Source: Acidiphilium sp. PA
GTDB taxonomy: Bacteria > Pseudomonadota > Alphaproteobacteria > Acetobacterales > Acetobacteraceae
NCBI RefSeq assembly: GCF_026191915.1
Contig: NZ_JAIMBY010000004.1
Location: 186,001 to 250,000 of the forward strand
Direction of reading: 5' to 3'
Length of the DNA stretch: 64,000 bases
The notes below the pieces were generated by a model, which saw only the letters and a program-made list of their open reading frames with translations, did not search any database and was not told the origin of the DNA. Both the position numbers and the translations under genes were made by a program. This document shows, one piece after another, positions 26,679-35,177 of this stretch (within the stretch, counting starts at the first letter, position 1; each line of letters begins with the position of its first letter).

Positions 26679-26912
26679 TTTTTGTTTGGACCACAAAGAA
26701 AACCGGCAGCGATCGATCGGGTTTTTCTCTGTGGATAGGCGGAACGCTTCAGACCGCTGCAACAAAAACGGTGATACCGCATCATTCCTAACATCCGCCT
26801 AACGCCACCCCTTCCTCCCACGTCTGGCGGTGCCACCGCCGGCGGGGTAAAGCCCCTCCGGGTGAGGCACGGTCGATGAGCCCATCCATGATGAAGGGCT
26901 ACACATCAAGAC
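26679..26912. other. Structured intergenic region between divergent genes
   Basis: The region holds the promoters for the methyltransferase (minus) and the HerA-like ATPase (plus). Two hairpins stand side by side on the plus strand: GGCGGT, GCC, ACCGCC (26826-26840) and GGGG, TAAAG, CCCC (26844-26856), followed by a CCGGGTGAGGCACGG stretch. No riboswitch class could be matched. Confidence 0.4.
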
Positions 26913-28421
26913 ATGACGACTGCAATCGATATGGGGTCCACTGCGGCCGGCGCGCCGGCATTGCTCGACCTCGAGGAACTGATGGCGACCCGGCTACTGG
27001 TGCAGGGCAATTCAGGCTCCGGCAAATCCCATCTGCTGCGCCGCCTGCTGGAACAAGCCGCACCCTGGGTGCAGCAGACCATCATCGACCCCGAGGGCGA
27101 TTTCATCACCCTCGCGGAACAGTTTGGCCATCTGGTGATCGATGCCGCGCTCTATACCGAACAGGACCTGCAACTCGCCGGCGAACGCGCGCGCATCCAC
27201 CGCGTCTCCATCGTGCTCGACCTCGAACAGCTCGATGCCGAAACCCAGCTCCGCCGCGCCGCCGCCTTCCTCGGCGGCCTGTTCGAAGTCGGCCGCGACC
27301 ATTGGTACCCCATGCTGGTCGTGGTCGATGAAGCGCAGCTGTTCGCTCCCGCCGTCGCCGGCGAGGTGTCGGATGAGGCGCGCAAGCTCGCCCTCGGTGC
27401 CATGACCAATCTGATGTGCCGCGGCCGCAAGCGGGGCCTTGCCGGCGTCATAGCGACCCAGCGCCTCGCCAAACTGGCCAAGAACGTCGCGGCGGAGGCG
27501 TCGAACTTCCTGATGGGCCGCACCTTCCTCGATATCGACATGGCCCGCGCGGCCGATCTGCTCGGCATGGAACGCCGCCAGGCCGAAGTGTTCCGCGATC
27601 TGCAACGCGGCCATTTCATGGCGCTGGGCCCCGCGCTCAGCCGCCGTCCGCTCGGCATACGCATCGGCGGCACGGCAACCCAGCCGCGCAACGCGCCGCC
27701 ATCTTTGCTGCCCCTGCCCGAAGCCGCACTCGATGATGCCCGCGCCGTCATCCTTGCCGCAACGCCGCCCGATGCCGTGCGCCTGCCGCGCCGCACCCCC
27801 GCGGCGCCGCCACCTGATTTGCTGAGTCAGTTGATGGCCGCGACACCGCTGGTCGCCGAAAACCTTAGCCCATCGCCCGAGCCGGACGTGAGCTCGGCCG
27901 AGCGGGCCGAACGCGCGGCCCGGCTCGACCGGATTCTGGCCGCCATCCTGGCCGACCCCGAAGCCGGGTTCCGCGCGATCGGCGTGCTGTATCAGGATTT
28001 CCTGGTCCGCTGCCGGATCGCCGGCCTCGGCACCGTCGCCCCCGATCTGGTCACCTTCCGCCGCATGCTGACCCGCGCCCGCGCCGGCATCAGCACCGAC
28101 ATGGCCGAAGACGATATCTGGCGCGACATCGCAGCCCGCGCCGCCGTGCTGCCCGAGGATATCCAGGGTATTTTCATGATGATCGCCCGCACCGCCCGCG
28201 AGGGTCTGCCGTGCCCGGGTGATCAGGCGATCGCGCGCGCCTACGGCACCCGCTCGCTCGGCCGTGCCCGCCGCCTGCTCACCTACATGGAGGAACAGGG
28301 GCTGATCGTCTGCCAGACCGATGGCGCCGGGCGCCGCATCGTCACGCTGGTCGAACTCGCCTGGGCCACTGCCCCCGGCGCGCCCGATGCGCCGGACACG
28401 CAGTACGACCCAATCCGCTAG
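26913..28421 (+). CDS. HerA-like/DUF87 ATPase
   Basis: A 502-residue P-loop ATPase of the HerA/FtsK-like DNA translocase type. Walker A QGNSGSGKSH has its Lys at residue 38; IIDPEGDF follows; Walker B MLVVVDEAQLF (Asp139, Glu140) is followed by an arginine-rich motif RGRKRGLAGVIATQR and FLMGRTFLDIDMARA. The C-terminal 170 residues (about 330-500) look like helical and winged-helix parts (ALLTYMEEQGLIV type). No nurA, sir2 or other partner gene is adjacent, so this is a stand-alone member. Roles could be DNA end processing or another DNA-pumping task; nothing here decides between them. Confidence 0.8.
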   Translation: MTTAIDMGSTAAGAPALLDLEELMATRLLVQGNSGSGKSHLLRRLLEQAAPWVQQTIIDPEGDFITLAEQFGHLVIDAALYTEQDLQLAGERARIHRVSIVLDLEQLDAETQLRRAAAFLGGLFEVGRDHWYPMLVVVDEAQLFAPAVAGEVSDEARKLALGAMTNLMCRGRKRGLAGVIATQRLAKLAKNVAAEASNFLMGRTFLDIDMARAADLLGMERRQAEVFRDLQRGHFMALGPALSRRPLGIRIGGTATQPRNAPPSLLPLPEAALDDARAVILAATPPDAVRLPRRTPAAPPPDLLSQLMAATPLVAENLSPSPEPDVSSAERAERAARLDRILAAILADPEAGFRAIGVLYQDFLVRCRIAGLGTVAPDLVTFRRMLTRARAGISTDMAEDDIWRDIAARAAVLPEDIQGIFMMIARTAREGLPCPGDQAIARAYGTRSLGRARRLLTYMEEQGLIVCQTDGAGRRIVTLVELAWATAPGAPDAPDTQYDPIR

Positions 28422-28580
28422 GCTGCCCGGGCCGGCTCCGCGAGACCGGCCGCTGCACATTACAAATCCACACGATTTCATCCATGGATGCGGAATTACC
28501 GATCCGTCATCCCCTCCCTCAACTGGCCCGGCCATCCGGATCGGGCTGATCGAAAAAATGTTCTGGGAGGAACGGTGCCG

Positions 28581-30101
28581 ATGAGACTTTCCAAACACGC
28601 TCTATTTGTCTGCTCGGCCATCGCGCTGGCCGCCGCCATGCCGCGCGCGGCATGGGCCGACCAGATCGGCCAGTTGCAAGCCCAGATCAATGCGCTCTCG
28701 GCCAAGCTTGCCGCAATTCAGGCTCATCAGGCCGAGGTCGAGCGCAAGGAACATCTGCGCGCGCTGGCCATGCGCGAACGAGCCGCCGCCATGGCCACCC
28801 GCCAGAAACACGATGAAACCCTGATCGCCGCCCGCAATGCCGTGCTTGCCACCATGTCCCAGAAGGAATCGCCCACCCGGGCGCAGCAGGAAGGCCTGCC
28901 GAACAACCAGTACGTTACCATGGGTGCGCTGCCGGGCTCGTTCGTGATTCCGGGGACTAATACCTCGATCCATATCGGCGGCTTCATCAATTTCCAGGCC
29001 GAATACAGCCCGACCCAGAATTTCGGCCCGAAATTCTCGATCGGCAATCTGCTGCCGCCCAGCCCGGCAAGACGCGCCACCGCAGGCGATTTCCAGTTCC
29101 AGAGCAAGGTCTCGCGCCTGATCGTGCAGACCAGCACGGCGAGCGACCTCGGCCCGATCACCACGAATTTCGCGCTCGATTTCTATGGGTTCGTCGCCGG
29201 CGGAGACTACAATCAGGCGCTGCAGAACAACTCCTATTCAGCGCGCATCGTGTTCGCCTACGGCACCATCGGGCCGCTCACGCTCGGCATGCTCAACTCC
29301 AACTTCCTCGATGCGACCGACACGCCCGAGACCTTCGACAACGGCGGCCCGGCCGGCATTCCGGCTGAGCGCACCGAACAGATCCGCCTGACCTTTCCGT
29401 TCAACAAGGCATCGATCTTCTCGATCGCGGCGGAAAGCCCGCAAAGCGGCTATCAGGACACCCGCAACAATATCGAGGTTCCCTCGGTCACCGAGCCGAT
29501 GCCCGATTTCAGCGCGCGGTATCAATACACCAGCAAGCTGCTACACTTTCAGCTCGGCGCGGTGGTACGCGACGTCGCCTACACCGATGGCTACGGCGAC
29601 CGGGTGAGCCATATCACCGGCGCCGGCCTGGTCGGCACCACCCTCAACCTCGGTGCGATCAACAAGGGCTTCGGGCAGGACAACATCGGCGCCCAGCTCT
29701 GGTCCGGCGCGATCGGCCGCTACATCCCCGATGATTTCGGCGGTAACGTCGCCTCGGTGCTGGCGGTTGACAACGGCGTGACCGGGACGCCGCTGACCAT
29801 TGCTTCGAAAGTGCAGGACGACCAGGGATTCACCGCCTGGATCCAGCATTTCTGGACCGCCAAGCTGCGTTCGACCGTCGCGATCGGCTACAATCATCTC
29901 AACCTCGCGGGTTTCCTGCCGGTCGATACCGCGAACGCGATCGCCACCAAGACCGCCCACATCAACCTGATTTACCGGCCGGTGCCCAGCGTCGATCTCG
30001 GGATCGAAGGCATGATCGGCCAGAAGCAGTTCCAGCGGGGCACCAACGTGCCGCCGAAAAATGCCGATCGTTTCGAATTCGGGGGGATCTGGCATTTCTG
30101 A
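28581..30101 (+). CDS. DcaP-like outer-membrane porin
   Basis: A 506-residue exported protein. The ATG at 28581 has GGGAGG about ten bases upstream and gives a signal peptide ending RAAWA before DQIGQL. Next comes a coiled coil of about 60 residues (IGQLQAQINALSAKLAAIQA, then Glu/Lys/Arg-rich), which would trimerise in the periplasm. A beta barrel follows from SIHIGGFINFQAEYSPTQN to the terminal FGGIWHF. This layout matches DcaP-type trimeric porins that admit dicarboxylates and similar anions. It lies 57 bases before an ABC importer and probably supplies its substrate. Confidence 0.82.
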   Translation: MRLSKHALFVCSAIALAAAMPRAAWADQIGQLQAQINALSAKLAAIQAHQAEVERKEHLRALAMRERAAAMATRQKHDETLIAARNAVLATMSQKESPTRAQQEGLPNNQYVTMGALPGSFVIPGTNTSIHIGGFINFQAEYSPTQNFGPKFSIGNLLPPSPARRATAGDFQFQSKVSRLIVQTSTASDLGPITTNFALDFYGFVAGGDYNQALQNNSYSARIVFAYGTIGPLTLGMLNSNFLDATDTPETFDNGGPAGIPAERTEQIRLTFPFNKASIFSIAAESPQSGYQDTRNNIEVPSVTEPMPDFSARYQYTSKLLHFQLGAVVRDVAYTDGYGDRVSHITGAGLVGTTLNLGAINKGFGQDNIGAQLWSGAIGRYIPDDFGGNVASVLAVDNGVTGTPLTIASKVQDDQGFTAWIQHFWTAKLRSTVAIGYNHLNLAGFLPVDTANAIATKTAHINLIYRPVPSVDLGIEGMIGQKQFQRGTNVPPKNADRFEFGGIWHF

Positions 30102-30158
30102 GCCCGCCAACAACAGCGCCGCTACCAACAGCCCCGCTACCAAAAGTAGAGTATCGAT

Positions 30159-30992
30159 ATGAGTGTATCAACTGAAGACGGCATCGAACTGACCGGTGTG
30201 ACGAAACGCTTCGTCACGCCGACCGGCTCGACCATGACGGCGATCCGCGATGTCAATCTGCGTGTCGGGGCGGGTCGGTTCTGCGCCGTGGTCGGACCCA
30301 CCGGTTGCGGCAAATCCACCACCCTGACGCTGACCGCCGGGCTCGAACGCGCCAGCGCCGGCCAGGTGCGGGTGTTCGGTAAACCGGTCGACGGCATCAC
30401 GCCCAACGCCGGCTTCGTGTTTCAGACCGATGCGCTGATGCCGTGGAAATCGGTGCTCGACAACGTGGCGCTCGGCCCGAAATTCCGCGGCATGGCCACG
30501 CGCGATGCGCTGGCCGAAGCGCGGCGCTGGCTCGGCGTGGTCGGCCTCGCCGGGTTCGAGGATCATTACCCCCACCAGCTATCCGGCGGCATGCGCAAGC
30601 GCGTCAGCCTGGCGGCGGCGCTGATCAACAAACCGCGCCTGCTCCTGATGGACGAGCCGTTTTCAGCGCTCGACGTGCAGACCCGCGCCATCATGACCAA
30701 TGAGCTGCTGCGCCTGTGGGAGCAGACCAGGCCATCGGTGTTGTTCGTCACCCACGACCTCGAGGAGGCGATTTCAATGGCCGATCTGGTCGTGGTGATG
30801 ACCGCCGGACCGGCCACCGTGAAGGCTGTCTATGAGATCGATCTGCCGCGCCCGCGCGGTGCGGTGCAGGATATCCGGTTCACACCGCGTTTTCTCGAAC
30901 TCTACCGCCAGATATGGGAATCCTTGCGCGAGGAGGTCGAGCGCACTTATGCCCTGTCGGCTGCCGCCACCGCGCAGAGAGCCGCATCATGA
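30159..30992 (+). CDS. ABC importer ATPase (nitrate/sulfonate/taurine family)
   Basis: A 277-residue cytosolic ATPase: Walker A GPTGCGKST (46-54), Q-loop VFQTDALMPWKSV typical of SsuB/TauB/NrtD proteins, signature LSGGMRKRVSLA, Walker B LLLMDEPFSALD and H-loop FVTHDLEEAI. It energises uptake through the permease encoded next; the two genes overlap by four bases (ATGA). The substrate class (sulfonates, nitrate, thiamine precursors or aromatic acids) cannot be read from the ATPase. Confidence 0.92.
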   Translation: MSVSTEDGIELTGVTKRFVTPTGSTMTAIRDVNLRVGAGRFCAVVGPTGCGKSTTLTLTAGLERASAGQVRVFGKPVDGITPNAGFVFQTDALMPWKSVLDNVALGPKFRGMATRDALAEARRWLGVVGLAGFEDHYPHQLSGGMRKRVSLAAALINKPRLLLMDEPFSALDVQTRAIMTNELLRLWEQTRPSVLFVTHDLEEAISMADLVVVMTAGPATVKAVYEIDLPRPRGAVQDIRFTPRFLELYRQIWESLREEVERTYALSAAATAQRAAS

Positions 30993-31879
30993 GCGACGCC
31001 CCGATCACCCCGCGCGGCGGCCCGGCGCAGGCCTTCGAGGTCGAAGACCCGCTCGCCGTTGCCGCACGCCGCCGGGTACGCAACTACAAGCGCACGGTGC
31101 GTGCCGGCCAGATCGGTACCTTCATCGTCATCGTCGCGGGCTGGCAGTTGCTTACCCATTTTAAAATCCTCGACCCGTTCTTCGCCGGCTCGCCCTGGGG
31201 CATTGTCCTGCGCCTCGCGGACTGGGCGGTCCACGGCACCGCCTATGGTTCGCTCTGGCTGCAGATCTGGGTGACCATGGAAGAAGCACTGCTTGGCTTC
31301 GCCGCCGGTGTGATCAGCGGCGTCGTGATGGGGGTGCTGCTCGGTGAAATCCCGCTGCTGGCGGATATCCTTGGCCCCTATATCAAAATGGTGAATGCGC
31401 TGCCGCGCATCGTGCTCGGCTCGATCTTCGTGATCTGGCTCGGGCTCGGCCTGCCCTCGAAAGTGATGCTCGCGGCCGTGCTGGTCTTCTTCGTTGTGTT
31501 CTTCAATGCGTTTCAGGGTGTACGCAGCGTCGATCGCAATCTGGTCGCCAACGCCCGCATCCTCGGCGCCTCGCGCTTGCAGGTGGTTTGGCACGTCGTG
31601 GTGCCCTCGGCGACCACCTGGATCATCGCGAGCCTGCATGTCGCGCTCGGTTTCTCGATCATCGGCGCGATCGTGGGCGAGTTCCTAGGCGCGCAAAAGG
31701 GCCTCGGCCTCGTGATCGCGACGGCACAGAACAATTTCGACACCAACGGCGTGTTCGGGGCGATGCTCATCATCGGTCTGATCGCGGTGTCGGCGGAGGG
31801 TCTCATGTCGATCGCCGAACGCCGGTTGCTCGCTTGGCGGCCGCCCGCCGCCTCCGAAACAAGCCAGGCCGGCTTGTAG
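30989..31879 (+). CDS. ABC importer permease (SsuC/TauC-like)
   Basis: A 296-residue inner-membrane permease with about six helices. The EAA loop that docks the ATPase is seen in LVANARILGASRLQVVWHVVVPSATTWI, and the TM region LPRIVLGSIFVIWLGLG is typical of the NitT/TauT family. ATG at 30989 overlaps the ATPase stop; an in-frame start further upstream lies inside the ATPase gene. A soluble N-terminal stretch of about 30 residues precedes the first helix. Confidence 0.92.
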   Translation: MSDAPITPRGGPAQAFEVEDPLAVAARRRVRNYKRTVRAGQIGTFIVIVAGWQLLTHFKILDPFFAGSPWGIVLRLADWAVHGTAYGSLWLQIWVTMEEALLGFAAGVISGVVMGVLLGEIPLLADILGPYIKMVNALPRIVLGSIFVIWLGLGLPSKVMLAAVLVFFVVFFNAFQGVRSVDRNLVANARILGASRLQVVWHVVVPSATTWIIASLHVALGFSIIGAIVGEFLGAQKGLGLVIATAQNNFDTNGVFGAMLIIGLIAVSAEGLMSIAERRLLAWRPPAASETSQAGL

Positions 31880-31923
31880 TCCCCCGGCCACGACCAGTCT
31901 CAACAATCATGGAGGATCATCCA

Positions 31924-32976
31924 ATGTTCAAACATTCACCGGCAAGCCTGCTGCGCGATATCGCCGCCGCGGCGGTGGTCGCCACCGGCGTGCTCGCGTC
32001 ACCCGCCGCCCATGCCGCGCCCAAGCTGCAAAAGGTCAGCATGATGGTCGGCGGCATCGACAAGCAGATCTACCTGCCCTACCAGCTCGCTCAAGACCTC
32101 GGATTCTTCAAAAAATACGGCATCGACATGGTGTTGAGCACCGAGCAGGAAGGCGGCATCGGGGCCGAGGACGCGATGGTCGCCGGTCAGGTCGACATGG
32201 CCGGCGCGTGGTATGTGCACACCATCGATTTTCAGATGCACGGCAAGAACGTCATCGACATCGCCCAGCTCAGCGGTGCGCCGGGCGAGCGCATCATGTG
32301 CGGCAAGGGGACCCACATCAGGACCCCCGCCGACTGGAAGGGCAAATCGGTCGGTGTGACGGACCTAGGCTCCGGCACCGATGACCTGACGCTCTATCTT
32401 GCCGCCCGTTATCATCTGACCACGCAAGAATACCACCGCATCGGCGTTGGTGCCGGCGAAACGCTGATCAGCGCGCTCGAACATCACCGCATCGTCTGCG
32501 GCATGACGACGCAGCCGACCGTCAACGCCATCGAAACCATGGGCATCGGCCATTCCACGATCGACCTCGCGACCAGTGCCGGCGTCAACAAATGGCTCGG
32601 CGGCTTCTGGCCCGCCGCTTCGGTGCTGGCGCGGGCATCGTGGGTCAAGAAACACCCGGTGCGGACCCAGCACGTGGTCGACGCGATGGTCGCGACGATG
32701 CACTGGATCGCGACCCACAGCGCGGCCGACATCGCGGACCATCTGCCGAAGGATTTCGTCAGCAGCCCGCTCTCGACCAAGGCCGCCTACATCAAGGCGT
32801 TGAACGAGGACAAAGGCCAGTTCCTGCCTGATGGGCGGATGCCCAAGGACGGCCCGCAAAAAGTGTTCGACGTCGAAAAACTGGCCGGCAAGATCATCAA
32901 GCCGGTCAACCTGACGATCACCTACTCCAACGCCTACGCCGACAAGGCCAACCAGCTCGAAGGCTTTACGAAGTAA
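31924..32976 (+). CDS. ABC importer periplasmic binding protein (NMT1/SsuA-like)
   Basis: A 350-residue periplasmic binding protein. A signal peptide (1-31, ending SPAAHA) is followed by the family opening VSMMVGGIDKQIYLPYQLAQDLGFFKKYGIDMVL. LVAGQ-type (AMVAGQVDMAG) and KSVGVTDLGSGTDDLTLYLAARY segments line the ligand site. GGAGG ten bases upstream supports this ATG over one at 31909. It completes the importer with the ATPase and permease. The presence of cysteines in MCGKGTH and VCGMTT is noted; the ligand is unknown. Confidence 0.9.
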   Translation: MFKHSPASLLRDIAAAAVVATGVLASPAAHAAPKLQKVSMMVGGIDKQIYLPYQLAQDLGFFKKYGIDMVLSTEQEGGIGAEDAMVAGQVDMAGAWYVHTIDFQMHGKNVIDIAQLSGAPGERIMCGKGTHIRTPADWKGKSVGVTDLGSGTDDLTLYLAARYHLTTQEYHRIGVGAGETLISALEHHRIVCGMTTQPTVNAIETMGIGHSTIDLATSAGVNKWLGGFWPAASVLARASWVKKHPVRTQHVVDAMVATMHWIATHSAADIADHLPKDFVSSPLSTKAAYIKALNEDKGQFLPDGRMPKDGPQKVFDVEKLAGKIIKPVNLTITYSNAYADKANQLEGFTK

Positions 32977-33055
32977 CCACGATCCGGCCGCCGGCATCGC
33001 CAGGTTCTGGACGATGCCGGTGCGCGGCTCCATAACGGGCCAAAGGAAATGTCCG

Positions 33056-34459
33056 ATGTCTGAGATCGCTGCCGCACGGATCGCTGCCCGGCTCGACCGG
33101 TTGCCGTCCTCGCGCGCGATCTGGACGCTTGTCGTGCTGATTTCGCTCGGCGGCATGTTCGAGTTCTATGACCTGTTCCTCACCGGCTACATCGCCCCCA
33201 GCCTGCTGCGCGCGGGCCTGTTCACCCCGCAAAGCCTTGGCTTCCTCGATGTGCTCGATGTCCTGTCGGTGCACGGCATCGGCTCGTTCGTGTTCTGCAC
33301 CTTTGCCGGACTCTGGGCCGGCGTGGTGCTGATCAGCCCGGTGATCGACCGGATCGGGCGGCGCACCGTGTTCACGTGGTCGCTGGTCTGGTACATGATC
33401 TGCACCGCCATCATGGCGTTTCAGCGGACCGGCGAAGGGCTGAACCTGTGGCGGTTCGCCGCCGGCCTCGGCTTCGGCACGCAACTTATCGCCATCGATA
33501 CCTATATCGCCGAGATCATCCCCTATCGCGCGCGCGGCCGGGCGTTCGCGGTCAACCAGTTCGTAACGTTCTGCGTCGTGCCGGTGGTCGCCCTGCTGTC
33601 GTGGCTGCTGGTCCCGCTCCGCCCCGCCGGGCTCGATGGCTGGCGCTGGGTCATTCTGATCGGCTCGCTCGGCGGCGGGCTCATCTGGTTCACCCGCCGC
33701 CGCATTCCCGAAAGCCCGCGCTGGCTCGCCCTGCACGGGCGCGAGGCCGAGGCCGATGCGGTGGTCACCGCCATCGAGCGCCGCATCCTCGCCGAAACCG
33801 GTGCGGCGCGCCTGCCCGAACCCGCGCCTGCCACACCCGAGCAATCCTGTGCCGGTGCGCTGCGCGAACTCGTCTCGCCGCGCTACGCCGAACGCACCTT
33901 GATGCTGTCGATCTTCAACATCGCCCAGGTGATCGGCTTTTATGGCTTCGCGGCCTGGGTCCCGACCCTGCTGATCGCGCGCGGCGTTACCTTCACCAAC
34001 AGCCTCGAATATTCCTTCGTGATCGCCGCCGCGTCGCCGCTCGGCCCGCTGCTCGCGATGCTGTTCGCCGACCGGATCGAGCGGCGTACCCAGATCGTGT
34101 GCGGCCTGCTCGGCATGGCGTTGTTCATGGCCGCTTTCTCCGCGGCCACCGCCCCGGCACTGCTCATTGGCCTGGGTGTTCTGTTCACCATCTCGGCCAA
34201 CATCATGTCCTGCGCTTATCATGCCTATCAGGTCGAGCTGTACCCCACACGGATCCGCGCCGGCGGTGTCGGCATCGTCTGGTCCTGGAGCCGGCTCGCC
34301 GCCGCCTTCGCCGGGCTCGCGGTCGGTTATTTCCTGTTCTACGGCGGCGTGCCGGCGCTTGCGGTGTTCATCGGCGTCGCGATGGCGATCGGCATCGTCA
34401 TCGTCGCGGTGTTCGGCCCCAACACCGCCGGCCGGCCGCTGGAGGCGGTCAACCATTGA
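33056..34459 (+). CDS. MFS transporter (sugar-porter/aromatic-acid type)
   Basis: A 467-residue major-facilitator protein with about 12 helices. The motif-A loops IDRIGRRTVF (between TM2 and TM3) and ADRIERRTQIV (between TM8 and TM9) are clear, and IPYRARGRAFA and the central RRIPESPRWLALHGREAEA are typical of the sugar-porter and metabolite:H+ symporter groups. The ATG at 33056 follows AAAGGAAA. It follows the ABC importer by 79 bases and precedes a two-component system, so it may move the same compound or its product. Confidence 0.9.
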   Translation: MSEIAAARIAARLDRLPSSRAIWTLVVLISLGGMFEFYDLFLTGYIAPSLLRAGLFTPQSLGFLDVLDVLSVHGIGSFVFCTFAGLWAGVVLISPVIDRIGRRTVFTWSLVWYMICTAIMAFQRTGEGLNLWRFAAGLGFGTQLIAIDTYIAEIIPYRARGRAFAVNQFVTFCVVPVVALLSWLLVPLRPAGLDGWRWVILIGSLGGGLIWFTRRRIPESPRWLALHGREAEADAVVTAIERRILAETGAARLPEPAPATPEQSCAGALRELVSPRYAERTLMLSIFNIAQVIGFYGFAAWVPTLLIARGVTFTNSLEYSFVIAAASPLGPLLAMLFADRIERRTQIVCGLLGMALFMAAFSAATAPALLIGLGVLFTISANIMSCAYHAYQVELYPTRIRAGGVGIVWSWSRLAAAFAGLAVGYFLFYGGVPALAVFIGVAMAIGIVIVAVFGPNTAGRPLEAVNH

Positions 34460-34493
34460 AACCGCGCACGCCCGGATTGCGGAGCGCCGGCTG

Positions 34494-35177
34494 ATGCGCA
34501 TCCTCGTGATCGAAGATGATCCGCACACGCTCGAATTCATCCGCAGCGAGCTCGCCGCCGGGGGCGACGAGGTGACGACCGCGCCGGACGGGCGCGCCGG
34601 CCTGCTGATGGCCGCGACCACCGATTTCGACGCCATGGTGGTCGATCGGATGCTGCCCCAGCTCGATGGGCTGGGCGTGGTGACCGCCCTGCGCTCGATG
34701 GCGATCGCCACCCCGGTCATTTTCCTGACGGCGCTCGGCCGGGTCGATGAACGCGTCGAGGGCTTGCGCGCCGGGGCCGATGATTACCTGGTCAAACCCT
34801 TCGCGATCGAGGAGCTGGTCGCCCGGATCGGCGCGATCGCCCGCCGCCACGCCTACAAGCGCCCCGCCACCACCCTCGCGGTTCACGACCTTACGCTGGA
34901 CCGGCTGAGCCAGGTCGCAACCCGCGCCGGCCAGCGGATTGAGCTGAAACCGCGCGAATTCCGCCTGCTTGAATTCCTGATGCTCAACGCCGGCCGAGTG
35001 GTCACCCGCACCATGCTGCTCGAGGCGGTCTGGGATTTCCATTTCGACCCGCAGACCTCGCTGGTGGAGTCCCACGTCAGCCGCATCCGCGCCAAGGTCG
35101 ATCGCGGCTTCGACTGCGAGCTGATCCACACCGTCTGGGGTGTCGGCTATCGGGTGGCGCATGAGAGCCCCGGCTGA
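34494..35177 (+). CDS. OmpR-family response regulator
   Basis: A 227-residue transcriptional regulator. The receiver domain has acidic residues EDD (7-9), phospho-acceptor Asp51 in MVVDRMLPQLDG and Lys101 in DDYLVKPF. The winged helix (about 128-225) has LKPREFRLLEFLMLNAGRVVTRTMLLEAVW and VESHVSRIRAKVD...IHTVWGVGYR. It overlaps the start of the kinase gene. It probably controls the adjacent transport genes (inference from context). Confidence 0.94.
   Translation: MRILVIEDDPHTLEFIRSELAAGGDEVTTAPDGRAGLLMAATTDFDAMVVDRMLPQLDGLGVVTALRSMAIATPVIFLTALGRVDERVEGLRAGADDYLVKPFAIEELVARIGAIARRHAYKRPATTLAVHDLTLDRLSQVATRAGQRIELKPREFRLLEFLMLNAGRVVTRTMLLEAVWDFHFDPQTSLVESHVSRIRAKVDRGFDCELIHTVWGVGYRVAHESPG

Noticed and set aside
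27012-28598. Minus-strand frame of 528 codons opposite the HerA-like ATPase
   Set aside because: The plus strand has clear Walker motifs; the antisense frame is Gly/Ala/His-rich without motifs.
31588-31923. N-terminal extension of the periplasmic binding protein
   Set aside because: It overlaps the permease gene in another frame and would remove the signal peptide from the N-terminus; ATG at 31924 has a good ribosome site.
31880-31923. Possible thiamine-type riboswitch before the NMT1-like binding protein
   Set aside because: The conserved thi-box core sequences are absent and the gap is only 44 bases.
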